Counted from the first letter of the stretch, positions 52,642-61,374 are shown. The stretch: 64,000 nt of DNA from RUG11198 sp036342255 (GCA_036342255.1 JAZAUS010000008.1:25011-89010), one strand, 5' to 3'. Numbers and translations: made by a program. The notes: generated by a model from the letters alone, not told the origin.

Positions 52642-53148
52642 TTATAAGTATTCTACTATTTCATTTAGATCTTTTCTTATGTTGTGATTAGGATTACCAG
52701 GGTAATCATCTGTTTGATAACCTAATGGTAGCAAACAGATTGGTTCTATATTATCATCTAAGTTAAGTAATTCTTTTAATTTAGTTTTATCAAACATTTC
52801 TATCCAGATACTATCAATATTTTCATTTTTGGATGCTAGCATCATGTGGGTTGCTACTATACAAGCATCCATTTCATAAGTTGAATAATCGTCTTTATGC
52901 CAAGCTATTGATTTATCACTACACACGATTAATACTAATGGGGCATTATATCTACATGGTGTAATGGTATCTAATTTTTCTAACCATTCCTTACTTTCAA
53001 CAACATATATTTTTTGAGGTTGTAGATTTTTAGCAGTTGGGGCTAGATTACCAGCTTCTAATATTTTTTCTATTTTTTCTTTTTCAACTTTAGTGTCTTT
53101 GAAACTTCTTACAGCTTCTCTTTCTTTTATTACTTTATTAAATTCCAT
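52642..53148 (-). CDS. Nitroreductase family flavoprotein
   Basis: 168 aa. EFNKVIKEREAVRSFKDTKV is the canonical N-terminal R-x-S-x-R-x-F/Y FMN-binding motif; APTAKNLQPQKIYVV (the APSxxNxQP loop), ACIVATHMMLA and LLPLGYQTDDY are further FMN/dimer motifs. FMN-dependent NAD(P)H reductase of small, unusual substrates, single domain. AAGGAAT before ATG 53148; it follows the ART-like gene by 16 bp and is co-transcribed with it. Confidence 0.92.
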   Translation of the reverse strand: MEFNKVIKEREAVRSFKDTKVEKEKIEKILEAGNLAPTAKNLQPQKIYVVESKEWLEKLDTITPCRYNAPLVLIVCSDKSIAWHKDDYSTYEMDACIVATHMMLASKNENIDSIWIEMFDKTKLKELLNLDDNIEPICLLPLGYQTDDYPGNPNHNIRKDLNEIVEYL

Positions 53149-53164
53149 TATATTTATTCCTTTC

Positions 53165-54013
53165 TTAATCTCTAATTACTATACCATCTAAATTACATAT
53201 ATATGCATTTGGTAATAGTTGTTTTATTTCTTTTAATATTTTCTTATTTTTTTCATATGTTTTTCCTACTAGTATTCCTTCAATAAGATTAGATGGTATA
53301 CCAAATAATATGGCACTTTCTCTATCAGTAAAGAAGTCATCTTTATTCTTTCTATCAATAATAAATTTATCATAATAATTTGGATTGATAAAGTCTTTTA
53401 CATCATTATCATTTATTGTTTTAGGATTTAGAATATCTCCTTTAAGTAGGCTTTTAGCATATTTGTTATTACCATTAAAGATTATACCTATTTGTACTCT
53501 GTTTTGAGATAAACTTGGCATAAATCTAGCCTCTTTTGTTTGTTCTAGAGTCCACATATGACAGTTTATTTTAGAAGTAATACTGTTGATACTAGGCATT
53601 TTATTATATGGTATTAGTGCTGTCTTGTTTTGGCCTGTTTGTTGTCCATTTTTAAATATACCTCCATATAATATAGTGCCACCAGAATATAAATTAATAT
53701 AATCTTTTAATAAATACTTTTGTTTCAAATTCCATACACCTACTGAGCTAGGATATTTAGAAATTCTTCCATCAATAAACCAGCTAGATATTAGTCCATC
53801 TTTTACTATTTCTTTTAGACCTTCTATATTTTTATAAGTGCCATGTAATAAGGTGCCTTTCAATAAATTTATAGAATCTCCAATTTTATAATTATGTTTT
53901 GGTAATTTATATTCTTTAGCTTTATAATATCTTTCTATTTGTTCTAACATTATCTTTTTAGATGTTTTAGATAGTTTTTCTTTGGTTATTTTTATATATT
54001 CTTCTTTTTTCAT
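53165..54013 (-). CDS. ADP-ribosyltransferase-like fold, putative
   Basis: 282 aa, no signal. The motif TLLHGTYKNIEGLKEIVKDG (His57-Gly-Thr) followed by a loop and a late acidic motif, FFTDRESAILFGIPSNLIEG, matches the general order of DarT/2'-phosphotransferase-type ART folds: H...GT...Y/N, then Q/TxE before a strand. SGGTILYGGIF and RVQIGIIF lie between. No certain family; the motif match is weak to moderate. A DarT-like toxin would be expected to have a macrodomain antitoxin (DarG), which is absent. AAGGTGA before ATG 54013. Confidence 0.45.
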   Translation of the reverse strand: MKKEEYIKITKEKLSKTSKKIMLEQIERYYKAKEYKLPKHNYKIGDSINLLKGTLLHGTYKNIEGLKEIVKDGLISSWFIDGRISKYPSSVGVWNLKQKYLLKDYINLYSGGTILYGGIFKNGQQTGQNKTALIPYNKMPSINSITSKINCHMWTLEQTKEARFMPSLSQNRVQIGIIFNGNNKYAKSLLKGDILNPKTINDNDVKDFINPNYYDKFIIDRKNKDDFFTDRESAILFGIPSNLIEGILVGKTYEKNKKILKEIKQLLPNAYICNLDGIVIRD

Positions 54014-54054
54014 TTTATCACCTTTAGATTATTTATTTTATCATAGTACTATTA

Positions 54055-54708
54055 TTAAGTTGAAATATTTTCATATAATTTTACTTTCCTTACTACTTTT
54101 GTAGTTACAGGTAAGCATACTATTTCATATAAAGTTTTTATTAATACTTGCAGTATAATCATTGTTAATAGCTGAGATGCTGGTATTAGGCCTGTGAAGG
54201 CTATTAGGACAAATATTAGGGAATCGGTAAATTCTCCAAATATAGTTGAAACTATAGCTCTTACGCCAAATTTATTATTCTTTCTTTCTTTCATTTTTAC
54301 TAATACTTTTGAATTTACTAGAGTTCCACATAAGTATGCTATTAGGCTAGCTATACTATTTCTTTGGGTGGAACCTAATATAGTATTAAAAGCTTTATCA
54401 TTCTCGAACCAGCTTGGAGATGGTAAGATTATGGCTAAACTAAATACTAGTATCATAAATAGATTCATAATAAATCCTAAAATAATTACTTTTTTTGATT
54501 TATCAAAGCCATATACTTCAGATATGATATCACTAATAATATAAGATATAGGGAATACTATTACTCCTGAAGTAATGGAATAAGGGCCTAATTTTAATAA
54601 TTTGGCTGCTAATATGTTAGATAGTAATAAACATACAATAAAAACTATTGATAAATATAAGAACAATTCTGAAACTTGATTGGTATTCTTTTTTCTTTTG
54701 ATATTCAT
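54055..54708 (-). CDS. Queuosine-precursor transporter (VUT/YhhQ family)
   Basis: About 217 aa with six TM helices. LFLYLSIVFIVCLLLSNILAAK, SGVIVFPISYIISDIISEVYGF and ESTIFGEFTDSLIFVLIAF correspond to the conserved N/D/E-bearing helices of YhhQ, which imports preQ0/preQ1 (or queuine) for tRNA queuosine modification. No que genes are nearby, so the cell may salvage. I chose ATG 54708 (9 nt after AAAGGA); ATG 54717 lies directly against the site. The promoter carries a palindrome, see 54740-54768. Confidence 0.88.
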   Translation of the reverse strand: MNIKRKKNTNQVSELFLYLSIVFIVCLLLSNILAAKLLKLGPYSITSGVIVFPISYIISDIISEVYGFDKSKKVIILGFIMNLFMILVFSLAIILPSPSWFENDKAFNTILGSTQRNSIASLIAYLCGTLVNSKVLVKMKERKNNKFGVRAIVSTIFGEFTDSLIFVLIAFTGLIPASQLLTMIILQVLIKTLYEIVCLPVTTKVVRKVKLYENIST

Positions 54709-54739
54709 ATACACCATTCCTTTTATTTGTACTATATAA

Positions 54740-54768
54740 ATTTTATCATTGACAATATAAATGTCAAT
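54740..54768 (-). promoter_or_regulatory. Promoter of the queuosine-precursor transporter gene, with palindromic operator
   Basis: -35 TTGACA (54762-54767), 16-bp spacer, -10 TAAAAT (54740-54745) on the minus strand. A perfect 7-bp inverted repeat, ATTGACA (54748-54754) and TGTCAAT (54762-54768), covers the -35 and spacer. No preQ1 riboswitch is visible in the short leader, so this palindrome may bind a protein regulator. Confidence 0.55.
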
Positions 54769-54782
54769 AAGATTTTATAATA

Positions 54783-54817
54783 ATAATACAAAGTAGATTA
54801 CAACTACTTTGTATTAT
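54783..54817 (-). terminator. Terminator of the 1277-aa gene
   Basis: Perfect 14-bp stem ATAATACAAAGTAG/CTACTTTGTATTAT with a 7-nt loop directly after the stop at 54819. Confidence 0.8.
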
Positions 54818-54818
54818 T

Positions 54819-57800
54819 TTACATAGCTTTTTTGTGAGTTTCATTTTCTTCCTTAGATTCTACTAATTTCTTTATCTCTTCTATATTTTTACGTAGTTTT
54901 TTCCATTCAGCTATTGTTCTTTTTTTATTTTTTGGATTAATTTTTTTTCTATTTTCTTTTATTTCTTTTTCAGTATCATTATATTTATCTTTATTTATTT
55001 TTACTAATGGTACTCCTAGATAAATAGCTGCCTGTATTTCTGCTTCAACAGGTTCCTTTCCCTGAACAAAGACTGCTGAAGGTTTTATTTGGTTACCTTG
55101 ATTGTCTTCTCTATAGAATACATACTCGTTGTATTTGTATCCTTCACTTTTTGTATTTTTAATTGTTTTCCTTACTGGATGTAAATTTGCTCCTCTACGA
55201 CTATTTAGTTCTAGATCATTATTTTTGCCAATTGAGGCAATATCTTTATTCGATGCTAAGGCTAATTGTTCACTATCAAAATCATTAAACAGAAGTGCTA
55301 CATGATCCATGTCTTCTACTTCTCTTCTTACACAACCTACATATTCTTCATCTATAGCGCTTGTACATAAATATGTTCTTCCTATTAATCGTGGTTTCTT
55401 AAAATCAGCTAATGTAGCTCCTGAACCATATGCATTTAATACATGAACGAAAGATACAAATGGTGTGCCATTTAATTCAATTAAGTCTACTTTACCAGAA
55501 TATGTTTCTTTTTTATATTCAAATCCTTCTCTATTATATTTATCTTTGTGGACTATTATTGGTGCTTCATCATTGCGAGCGGTATCTCCTGTTATAAATT
55601 GAACATCTTTATTTTTTTCCAAGTCTTCATTTTTAAATGTAGTTACTGATTCAAGTATTTCTTCACCATAAAATTTTTTGGCTTCTTCTTCAATGTTATT
55701 GAAATTAAGCCATATTTTATTAATATCTGGGCTGTCTTCTAGTACTTTTTCATTTAATGATTTGGCTAATGAGACTACTTCTTCAAAGTCGTTCATATTA
55801 TATATTCTTTCTATTAATTCAATAAATACTTTATAATTCTCTAATTCGTCCTTTATTTCTTGATTTTCAATACATTCTAATAATTCATTAATACGTTCTG
55901 TATTAAATAATTCATTTAATAAAATGGTTATTTGATTATATGTTTTATTGCATAACAATTGGAAAATAATATCTTTTAATAATTCTTTATCTCCAGAATT
56001 TTCACCATAATCTATACTTGATTTATAGCTTTGATATGTTGTTTTTTTATAGTTTCTTAATTCTTCTATATTTGATACAGTTTCATTATTTAATTGTTCT
56101 TGATTGTTTGATTCGTTATATATTAATGCTTTTTCACCGTTTACTAATACTTTATGTAATAGTTTGACGTCTTCACTTGAATAATCTTTTTTTACGAAGT
56201 CTTCACATAATTTGGTATAATTGGAGAAATTAGCTACTATTTTTTTAAACATTATAGTATTAAAATCTTCAGACGGATTCATTATTAATAAAACTGTATA
56301 TATATCTTTTAATAATTTTGAATTATTATTTTTAACAATATCAAGTAATTGATCTTTAGTTTCAACTAAATACACATACTTAAATATTTTTGTAATTTCT
56401 ATATCAGTAAAAGTATCTAAAAACTCTTGATTACTTAATAGGTCTTTTAAAGCTAGGCTCGTTGCTGTAGAACCCATTATTTTTGATATAGAATTTATTT
56501 TTTGTTTATTTTCAGGATGTTTTTCTAGTTCGCTTTCTATATATTTTTCCATTAGCTTTTCGTTATTAAGTATTTGTAATGGTGTTTTATTTGTAACAAT
56601 ATACCCTAATTTTAGAGCTTTAACAAAATCTTCTTCATCAATATCACCGGTTGCTAAATCAATTATGAAAGGATCATTCGTTCTTTTAAGTGCTAGATGA
56701 ATTGTTAGTGGATTTTGGCGTAAGTAATCACTTGATTCAGATGTAATTATGTTATCTTGGTTATAGTATTCTATAATCATATCATCATTAGGGTTAGTTT
56801 CAATATAATTTAAACATTTAGCATTATTAAGTTCAATTTCTTTTTTAAATATTCCTAATGTTGACTTCATAATTTGACTACTTTTTTCAGTTAACCTATA
56901 TCCTCTTTTATAAGCTAATTCAATTTCTAAATTAGTTAGTTTTCTTCCAACATAATTAAAAGTTTCTAGTTTACCCATTTTTAAGGTATTTCTAATTATT
57001 TTATCATTTGTACATATAGTTTCATTATGATTAGGTTTTTGCAAAATAAAACCTAAATCAGCTGCATAATCAACTAATTTATCATATTTATACCCATAAC
57101 TATTTGCATATAAAAGATCATTAGGATTTTTTGAATTTTTTAAATATTCTTGCATTATTTCAGGGTAGTCAATTAAAAGACGAGGATGATTATTATCTGA
57201 TAGTCTAAATCCCTTGTTATATATTTCATCTATGAATGAAAACCATTTTTTAGAAATATTAAAATGATTATCTATATTATCAAACCTGTTAATAATATCA
57301 TATTTTGATGATTGATTAATAATTTTTAAGACTATTGCAGGATTTGTTACTAAATTTCCATAATCCATTCCTTCTTTAAAAGATATTTTTTCTTTTATCT
57401 TATCTTCATATTTATTTATAAGCTCTGGTGATATTAAGTAATAAAGATCTGTTTTATTATTATTTATTAAATATTGAACAACTTTATCATTTTCAAAGAA
57501 TTGCTTAGGTGAAGTATTTGACAATTCATACCCATTATTACATGCAAATTCAATATTATTTGATAGTCCTTCTTTTGATGCTAATTCAATAATTTTCATT
57601 GAGTTACTATTTTTTATTGTGTGTTCAAGTATTTTTCTAACAATAATATCACTTTCAAATATTTTTTTTGAATGATTTGGAAGGTTCTCTATATTTAAGC
57701 CATTTTCAATTAAGTAGTCTAAATTATCAGCTACTAGTTTTGTACTAAAACTATTTAACCCTTTATCTTGCCAAGTCTTTTTTAAAAATATTTCACTATT

Positions 57801-58652
57801 TTTAGCTAATTTCATAAGTTTATTATGGGAAAAAGATTTGATTGATTTGTCTACATTTCTTTCCATAATTGGTAAAAATATTTGATCAGTGTATTCCAAA
57901 AGTGATGAATCTGCTACGTCAGAACAAAGATACTTTTCAAAAATAGTTGCACTTTTAAAAATAATGTTTCGGATATTATAATATTCAACACGATTTTCAG
58001 CTATTGCTTTTATAAATAAATCAATATTTCTTTCAATTATTGGTGTTGGTATTAAATCACAATTAACTGGAAGTTTAAATCCGCTTTCTAGCATAGTAAT
58101 TACTAATTCTTCATTTGATAAATATTCTTTTTTAACAACATCACCGTCAAAATCAACAGTAGTAAATAATCTTTTCAATTGTTCATTAGTAAATGACATA
58201 TTTATAATAGAAGTTTTAGCAAAAGGATCTTTATAATTGGTAAGTCTGAGTAATAATCCTTCGAATATCTCATCATAATCTTTAACAAATGGAGAGAATT
58301 CTAAAGCAAAAGAACTACTAGCATATTTTGCTACCATTTCACGAGTAAAGTATTCTGGATGATCTTCTAAAATATTAGTCCATAATTTATCTGAATGATT
58401 TAGAATTTTTGAGGTTTCTTCTTTTGTTAAATTAATATTAAATATATTATATAAATCTTTAACAGGTAATTCAGGATTAATTAATAGTTCGATTTGCTCT
58501 TCATGATTTAGTTTTGCTAAATTTGGCGCATAGGCAAGAAGAACTTCTTCAGTGGATACTTCTTCTAGTTCTACTTCTCTTTTTTTACAATAATCTTCTC
58601 TAAATACTTTAAAATGTTGGGTATCCTTTAATATATTAATCAGATTATCCAT
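54819..58652 (-). CDS. 1277-aa helical-repeat protein with a novel C-terminal domain
   Basis: The largest gene in the window; no TM helix or signal peptide. Residues ~1-830 are degenerate ~30-40-residue repeats of the form (I/L)..NGYxLSxxxP....NDKxVxxxLxxxxx, e.g. NNGYELSNTSPKQFFENDKV, ANSYGYKYDKLVDYAA and RGYRLTEKSSQIM; they resemble ankyrin-like two-helix repeats. A helical linker (830-1010) precedes a C-terminal alpha/beta domain (about 1010-1220) with FITGDTARNDEAPII, FVSFVHVLNAYGSGATLADF, CTSAIDEEYVGCVRREVEDM, NSRRGANLHPV and EYVFYRED...SAVFVQGKEPVEAEIQAAIYLGVPLVKIN (cited in parts). I have seen this last pattern in large proteins of gut Firmicutes but it has no assigned function; it could be an effector or enzyme domain. 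Operon with the 61-aa gene. Confidence 0.75.
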   Translation of the reverse strand: MDNLINILKDTQHFKVFREDYCKKREVELEEVSTEEVLLAYAPNLAKLNHEEQIELLINPELPVKDLYNIFNINLTKEETSKILNHSDKLWTNILEDHPEYFTREMVAKYASSSFALEFSPFVKDYDEIFEGLLLRLTNYKDPFAKTSIINMSFTNEQLKRLFTTVDFDGDVVKKEYLSNEELVITMLESGFKLPVNCDLIPTPIIERNIDLFIKAIAENRVEYYNIRNIIFKSATIFEKYLCSDVADSSLLEYTDQIFLPIMERNVDKSIKSFSHNKLMKLAKNSEIFLKKTWQDKGLNSFSTKLVADNLDYLIENGLNIENLPNHSKKIFESDIIVRKILEHTIKNSNSMKIIELASKEGLSNNIEFACNNGYELSNTSPKQFFENDKVVQYLINNNKTDLYYLISPELINKYEDKIKEKISFKEGMDYGNLVTNPAIVLKIINQSSKYDIINRFDNIDNHFNISKKWFSFIDEIYNKGFRLSDNNHPRLLIDYPEIMQEYLKNSKNPNDLLYANSYGYKYDKLVDYAADLGFILQKPNHNETICTNDKIIRNTLKMGKLETFNYVGRKLTNLEIELAYKRGYRLTEKSSQIMKSTLGIFKKEIELNNAKCLNYIETNPNDDMIIEYYNQDNIITSESSDYLRQNPLTIHLALKRTNDPFIIDLATGDIDEEDFVKALKLGYIVTNKTPLQILNNEKLMEKYIESELEKHPENKQKINSISKIMGSTATSLALKDLLSNQEFLDTFTDIEITKIFKYVYLVETKDQLLDIVKNNNSKLLKDIYTVLLIMNPSEDFNTIMFKKIVANFSNYTKLCEDFVKKDYSSEDVKLLHKVLVNGEKALIYNESNNQEQLNNETVSNIEELRNYKKTTYQSYKSSIDYGENSGDKELLKDIIFQLLCNKTYNQITILLNELFNTERINELLECIENQEIKDELENYKVFIELIERIYNMNDFEEVVSLAKSLNEKVLEDSPDINKIWLNFNNIEEEAKKFYGEEILESVTTFKNEDLEKNKDVQFITGDTARNDEAPIIVHKDKYNREGFEYKKETYSGKVDLIELNGTPFVSFVHVLNAYGSGATLADFKKPRLIGRTYLCTSAIDEEYVGCVRREVEDMDHVALLFNDFDSEQLALASNKDIASIGKNNDLELNSRRGANLHPVRKTIKNTKSEGYKYNEYVFYREDNQGNQIKPSAVFVQGKEPVEAEIQAAIYLGVPLVKINKDKYNDTEKEIKENRKKINPKNKKRTIAEWKKLRKNIEEIKKLVESKEENETHKKAM

Positions 58653-58655
58653 AAT

Positions 58656-58841
58656 TCACCTTCTATCTATCCTATTTTTTTCAATTTTATCTTTTCTTTC
58701 TAATATTTTTTGCTTTGTGTTGTTTAATTCCTTTGGGACATTTATTTGATTTAATAAATTAGCTGTACTAATAACTAACTCTTCACTTTTTGTGGGCTTT
58801 TTGTTTGTATTATTTTTATTAATTATTGTGTTATTCTCCAT
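58656..58841 (-). CDS. 61-aa hydrophilic protein upstream of the giant gene
   Basis: MENNTIINKNNTNKKPTKSE, then EELVISTANLLNQINVPKELNNTKQKILERKDKIEKNRIDRR in parts: a short Lys/Asn-rich helical protein without motif. AAGGAGG precedes ATG 58841; the stop lies 3 bp before the ATG of the 1277-aa gene, so they are tightly coupled. A chaperone or antitoxin for the large protein is possible but unproved. Confidence 0.65.
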   Translation of the reverse strand: MENNTIINKNNTNKKPTKSEELVISTANLLNQINVPKELNNTKQKILERKDKIEKNRIDRR

Positions 58842-58913
58842 AATAACCTCCTTATATTTTATTTGTTTTATTATATCATATTTAGTTAGTACAAATCAAT
58901 AATTGGACTGTTT

Positions 58914-58939
58914 AAAAAGGCTAGCCCTTTTGGACTAGC
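58914..58939 (-). terminator. Terminator downstream of the receiver-domain remnant
   Basis: GCTAGTCC/GGGCTAGC (minus strand, one G-U) with a 4-nt loop and TTTTT after it, at 58920-58939 plus tail. Confidence 0.75.
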
Positions 58940-59030
58940 TTCAGGGTAAAACATATGTTTACACCATCATTTGAATTAACCTTTATAATATAAACAATTA
59001 TGATATTTTAAATATTGACTAAATCATATA

Positions 59031-59199
59031 TCATTTTTAAAAACATTACTTAATTTTTCTTGTATTTGTGCTTTAGTAAATGGTTTAGAAATATAACAGG
59101 TAAAACCTTCATTTTTATATTTTTCTTCTGCCCCTGCAATTGCATCTGCAGTTACAGCAATAGTTAGAATATTAAAATCTTTGTTTTCTTTTATTTTTT
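59031..59199 (-). pseudogene. 3' remnant of a response-regulator receiver domain
   Basis: In the 358-bp gap before the cysteine-protease-fold gene, the minus strand reads KIKENKDFNILTIAVTADAI, then AGAEEKYKNEGFTCYISKPF and TKAQIQEKLSNVFKNDI, ending at TGA 59031. This is the last ~60 residues of a receiver domain (TAD switch Thr and the invariant KP of YISKPF), as found at the C-terminus of hybrid kinases. No start, phospho-acceptor Asp or upstream half: the 5' part has been replaced by the adjacent gene, whose stop touches it at 59200. The rest of the gap (58944-59030) holds nothing I can identify. Confidence 0.75.
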
Positions 59200-60210
59200 T
59201 TATAAAGATTTATTATTTCCTTTTTTACATTGCTCAATAACTAAATCAGTTATCATTTTTTTATCAAAATTTGTTCCATCAATTACTACTGGAAGTTCAA
59301 AACTCTCTCTTTCACCATTTTCATTTGGTTCTTTTTTACAACCAATACCAGTTATCTTTCTAGTTTCTTGCATTTTAAAAGTATCTTCAAAATCAGATAA
59401 TAACCAATCAGAACATTTTTGTTCTTGTGGTATTCCCCTAAATCCATCTTTTATAAATATTGCTCTGGTTAAATCTATTGACTTTAATTTTCCATCAACT
59501 ATTGCTGCAATCCATGCATGTCCCAGTTCACTAATTCCATCTATTCTAACTGCATTAATGCCAATTTTAGGAAGCAATTTTTCAAGATAATCTGCAAAAT
59601 GTTGACATACTCCTCTTTTTATAATTCCATCTTCAATTAGTGGTGGAAAATATTTGTTTTTATTTACTAAAAATGTTAATAATACCTTTTTTATATCAGA
59701 AGAAAAATAATTATTTCCAATAATTCTTCCAACTTTCATTTGTCCATCTATTTGTTGTACTAACCTTGCCATTTCTTTAGATGCCAATTCTTGATTATCT
59801 AAATGCTTTAATAATTCTTCTAACAATACATCATAGGTACACATCAAAAATTCTGATTTATTACCCTTATTTTTTTCTTCTAAAGCTACCACTTTATCAA
59901 ATAATTCTGATTTACCTTCTGCTATATCATAAGACAAGCAATAATCATCAGAAAGTTCTTTTTCCTCTCCGTTAATATCAATTTTGATTTTACCAGCACT
60001 TAATAAATTATTTCTAAGAATAGGTTTTCCATTATCTTCATTGGTTTTAATATTAGATATACTTCCTCGCATATATCCACCCGCAATTAAATACGCATAA
60101 TCATAATGTGTATTTTGTAATAAATAATTCATAATATAATTAACTCTATCAGTTTCAGATTCTATTAAATTTGCAGCTTCAATTAACTGACTTTCATTCT
60201 TTATCTCCAT
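59200..60210 (-). CDS. Transglutaminase/cysteine-protease-fold protein
   Basis: 336 aa, cytosolic. The C-terminal half carries a complete triad in order: RGVCQHFADYLEKLLPKIG (Cys202), ELGHAWIAAIVDGK (His231), KSIDLTRAIF (Asp246), typical of transglutaminase-like folds. The N-terminal ~180 residues are helical and unique. Substrate unknown. ATG 60210 has GAGGTGA; the reading open to 60228 is not needed. Its stop abuts a receiver-domain remnant, so it probably arrived by recombination into a two-component gene. Confidence 0.72.
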   Translation of the reverse strand: MEIKNESQLIEAANLIESETDRVNYIMNYLLQNTHYDYAYLIAGGYMRGSISNIKTNEDNGKPILRNNLLSAGKIKIDINGEEKELSDDYCLSYDIAEGKSELFDKVVALEEKNKGNKSEFLMCTYDVLLEELLKHLDNQELASKEMARLVQQIDGQMKVGRIIGNNYFSSDIKKVLLTFLVNKNKYFPPLIEDGIIKRGVCQHFADYLEKLLPKIGINAVRIDGISELGHAWIAAIVDGKLKSIDLTRAIFIKDGFRGIPQEQKCSDWLLSDFEDTFKMQETRKITGIGCKKEPNENGERESFELPVVIDGTNFDKKMITDLVIEQCKKGNNKSL

Positions 60211-60307
60211 TATAATCACCTCTATCATTATACCACGTTTTCAACTACATGTTCCTGAAGAGTGCACAATTTATAACAAAAGCCTTATAAATACTGGACT
60301 TAAGTGC

Positions 60308-60335
60308 AAAAAAAAGTGCCAGGCCTCTCGGCCTG
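60308..60335 (-). terminator. GC-rich terminator, mobile-element-like
   Basis: CAGGCC/GGCCTG stem with a GAGA tetraloop (minus strand), then GCAC and eight T residues. Unusually GC-rich for this genome, it ends minus-strand transcription entering from the toxin-module side. Confidence 0.75.
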
Positions 60336-60381
60336 CATATATGCAAAGATTGATTGATGAAATTACAAGGGGGTGAATAAT

Positions 60382-60623
60382 ATGAATGCTGAAGATACAT
60401 TAAAAATAATAACTAAACAATGGTGTAACCTAACTGATCTAATGAAGCTATTAGGTTGTGGAAGAAATAAAGCATTAGATGTTAAAAAAAAATAAAAGAT
60501 AAGTTAATTAATGAAGGATATTTTATTCCTGGTAATGACTTACCTATGCAGGCTGTTGTTGATGTTTTAAAAATTGATATCGATAGATTAGAAAAAATAA
60601 TTAGTTTAAACAAAAAAGATTAA
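60382..60623 (+). pseudogene. Excisionase-like HTH gene with a frameshift at A9, or slippage-dependent gene
   Basis: From ATG 60382 (AAGGGGGTGA upstream) frame 1 gives MNAEDTLKIITKQWCNLTDL and MKLLGCGRNKALDVKKK, then TAA at 60493. The -1 frame continues without a break: IKDKLINEGYFIPGNDLPMQ, AVVDVLKIDIDRLEKIISLNKKD, ending 60623. The joined ~79-aa product has the size and helix-turn-helix style of DUF3173-like excisionases of conjugative elements. The break is in a run of nine A residues (60484-60492); ten would restore the frame, so transcriptional slippage, frameshifting or a genuine mutation are all possible. No integrase is next to it. Confidence 0.65.
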
Positions 60624-60638
60624 CACTGCTGTTAATCT
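60617..60638. terminator. Bidirectional hairpin between HTH and immunity-like genes
   Basis: AGATTAACA/TGTTAATCT, 9-bp stem with loop CTGC, containing the stop of the HTH gene and touching the 3' end of the convergent gene. Confidence 0.7.
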
Positions 60639-60967
60639 TCTCTGTTATTGCATGCTTCTATCCAATCATTTAATGAAATAGATTTAAATGCATTGATTGC
60701 TGATTTTGCATATATGTTGTCTTTTTCTTCTTCATTTAAATATTCAATACAAAAGTTATATGCTTCTTCTAATGAGCAATTATCTTTATATTTTTCATTA
60801 TACATTTTTTTGAATTTTTCATAATATGCAGGATCACCAGAGTTTTCACCTTCCCAAATGAATGGACTCATATCACTGCAAAATTCACCTAAATTTTCTT
60901 CTTTAGTATCTTCGTATATATATTCTAATGAAAAATATAACATTTTATAAGTATCATAACAATTCAT
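60632..60967 (-). CDS. Immunity-like protein of the toxin module
   Basis: 111 aa, acidic, small and helical (YDTYKMLYFSLEYIYEDTKE; IEYLNEEEKDNIYAKSAINAF). It begins 3 bp after the toxin-like gene, the normal position and size for an immunity protein of a polymorphic toxin. No named immunity family was recognised, so the call is by context. Start ATG 60967 with GGAAA. Confidence 0.55.
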   Translation of the reverse strand: MNCYDTYKMLYFSLEYIYEDTKEENLGEFCSDMSPFIWEGENSGDPAYYEKFKKMYNEKYKDNCSLEEAYNFCIEYLNEEEKDNIYAKSAINAFKSISLNDWIEACNNRED

Positions 60968-60969
60968 AA

Positions 60970-61374
60970 TTATTTTCCTTTCTTTTTATATGGATTTTTA
61001 TCAAAACCAGTATATGGATCTAGTTTAATTGGTGTTTTATTAATTCCACCATTACTTAATTTATTTCCATGTACTTTTCCCCATGTTTGAGAACCATCCG
61101 AGTTAATTTTAGAATACCAACTATTACCATTTGAATCTTGTGATAATACAAGATTTTTATCATTATTAATCAAATTAGATAATATCTTAGTATTTTTCTC
61201 ATTGAATGGTAAATGTCCTTCACTCTCACGAAAGATATGATTAATTTGAGATATAGTATTTGGTATTTTATTATTCTTTCCAGTATTTACATCATTAACT
61301 ATATCAATCTTTTGTTGAGAGGATATTGCTTTTGAACCTGATGTGTTGCTAAAGTGTCCAGATGAAGGTTTCAT
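60970..61374 (-). CDS. Toxin-C-terminal-domain-like protein (orphan)
   Basis: 134 aa. NHIFRESEGHLPFNEKN, then DSNGNSWYSKINSDGSQTWG, VHGNKLSNGGINKTPIKLD and YTGFDKNPYKKKGK follow the pattern of a polymorphic-toxin nuclease domain (HIFR..GHL...N...D.NG..WY....DG.Q.W...NG.I..GGIN) usually found at the end of large secreted proteins. Here it is alone, without delivery domain or signal. Basic overall, as expected for an RNase or DNase. The ATG overlaps the DUF4417 stop (TAATG), so the two are translationally coupled. The family resemblance is recalled from pattern, not searched. Confidence 0.6.
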   Translation of the reverse strand: MKPSSGHFSNTSGSKAISSQQKIDIVNDVNTGKNNKIPNTISQINHIFRESEGHLPFNEKNTKILSNLINNDKNLVLSQDSNGNSWYSKINSDGSQTWGKVHGNKLSNGGINKTPIKLDPYTGFDKNPYKKKGK

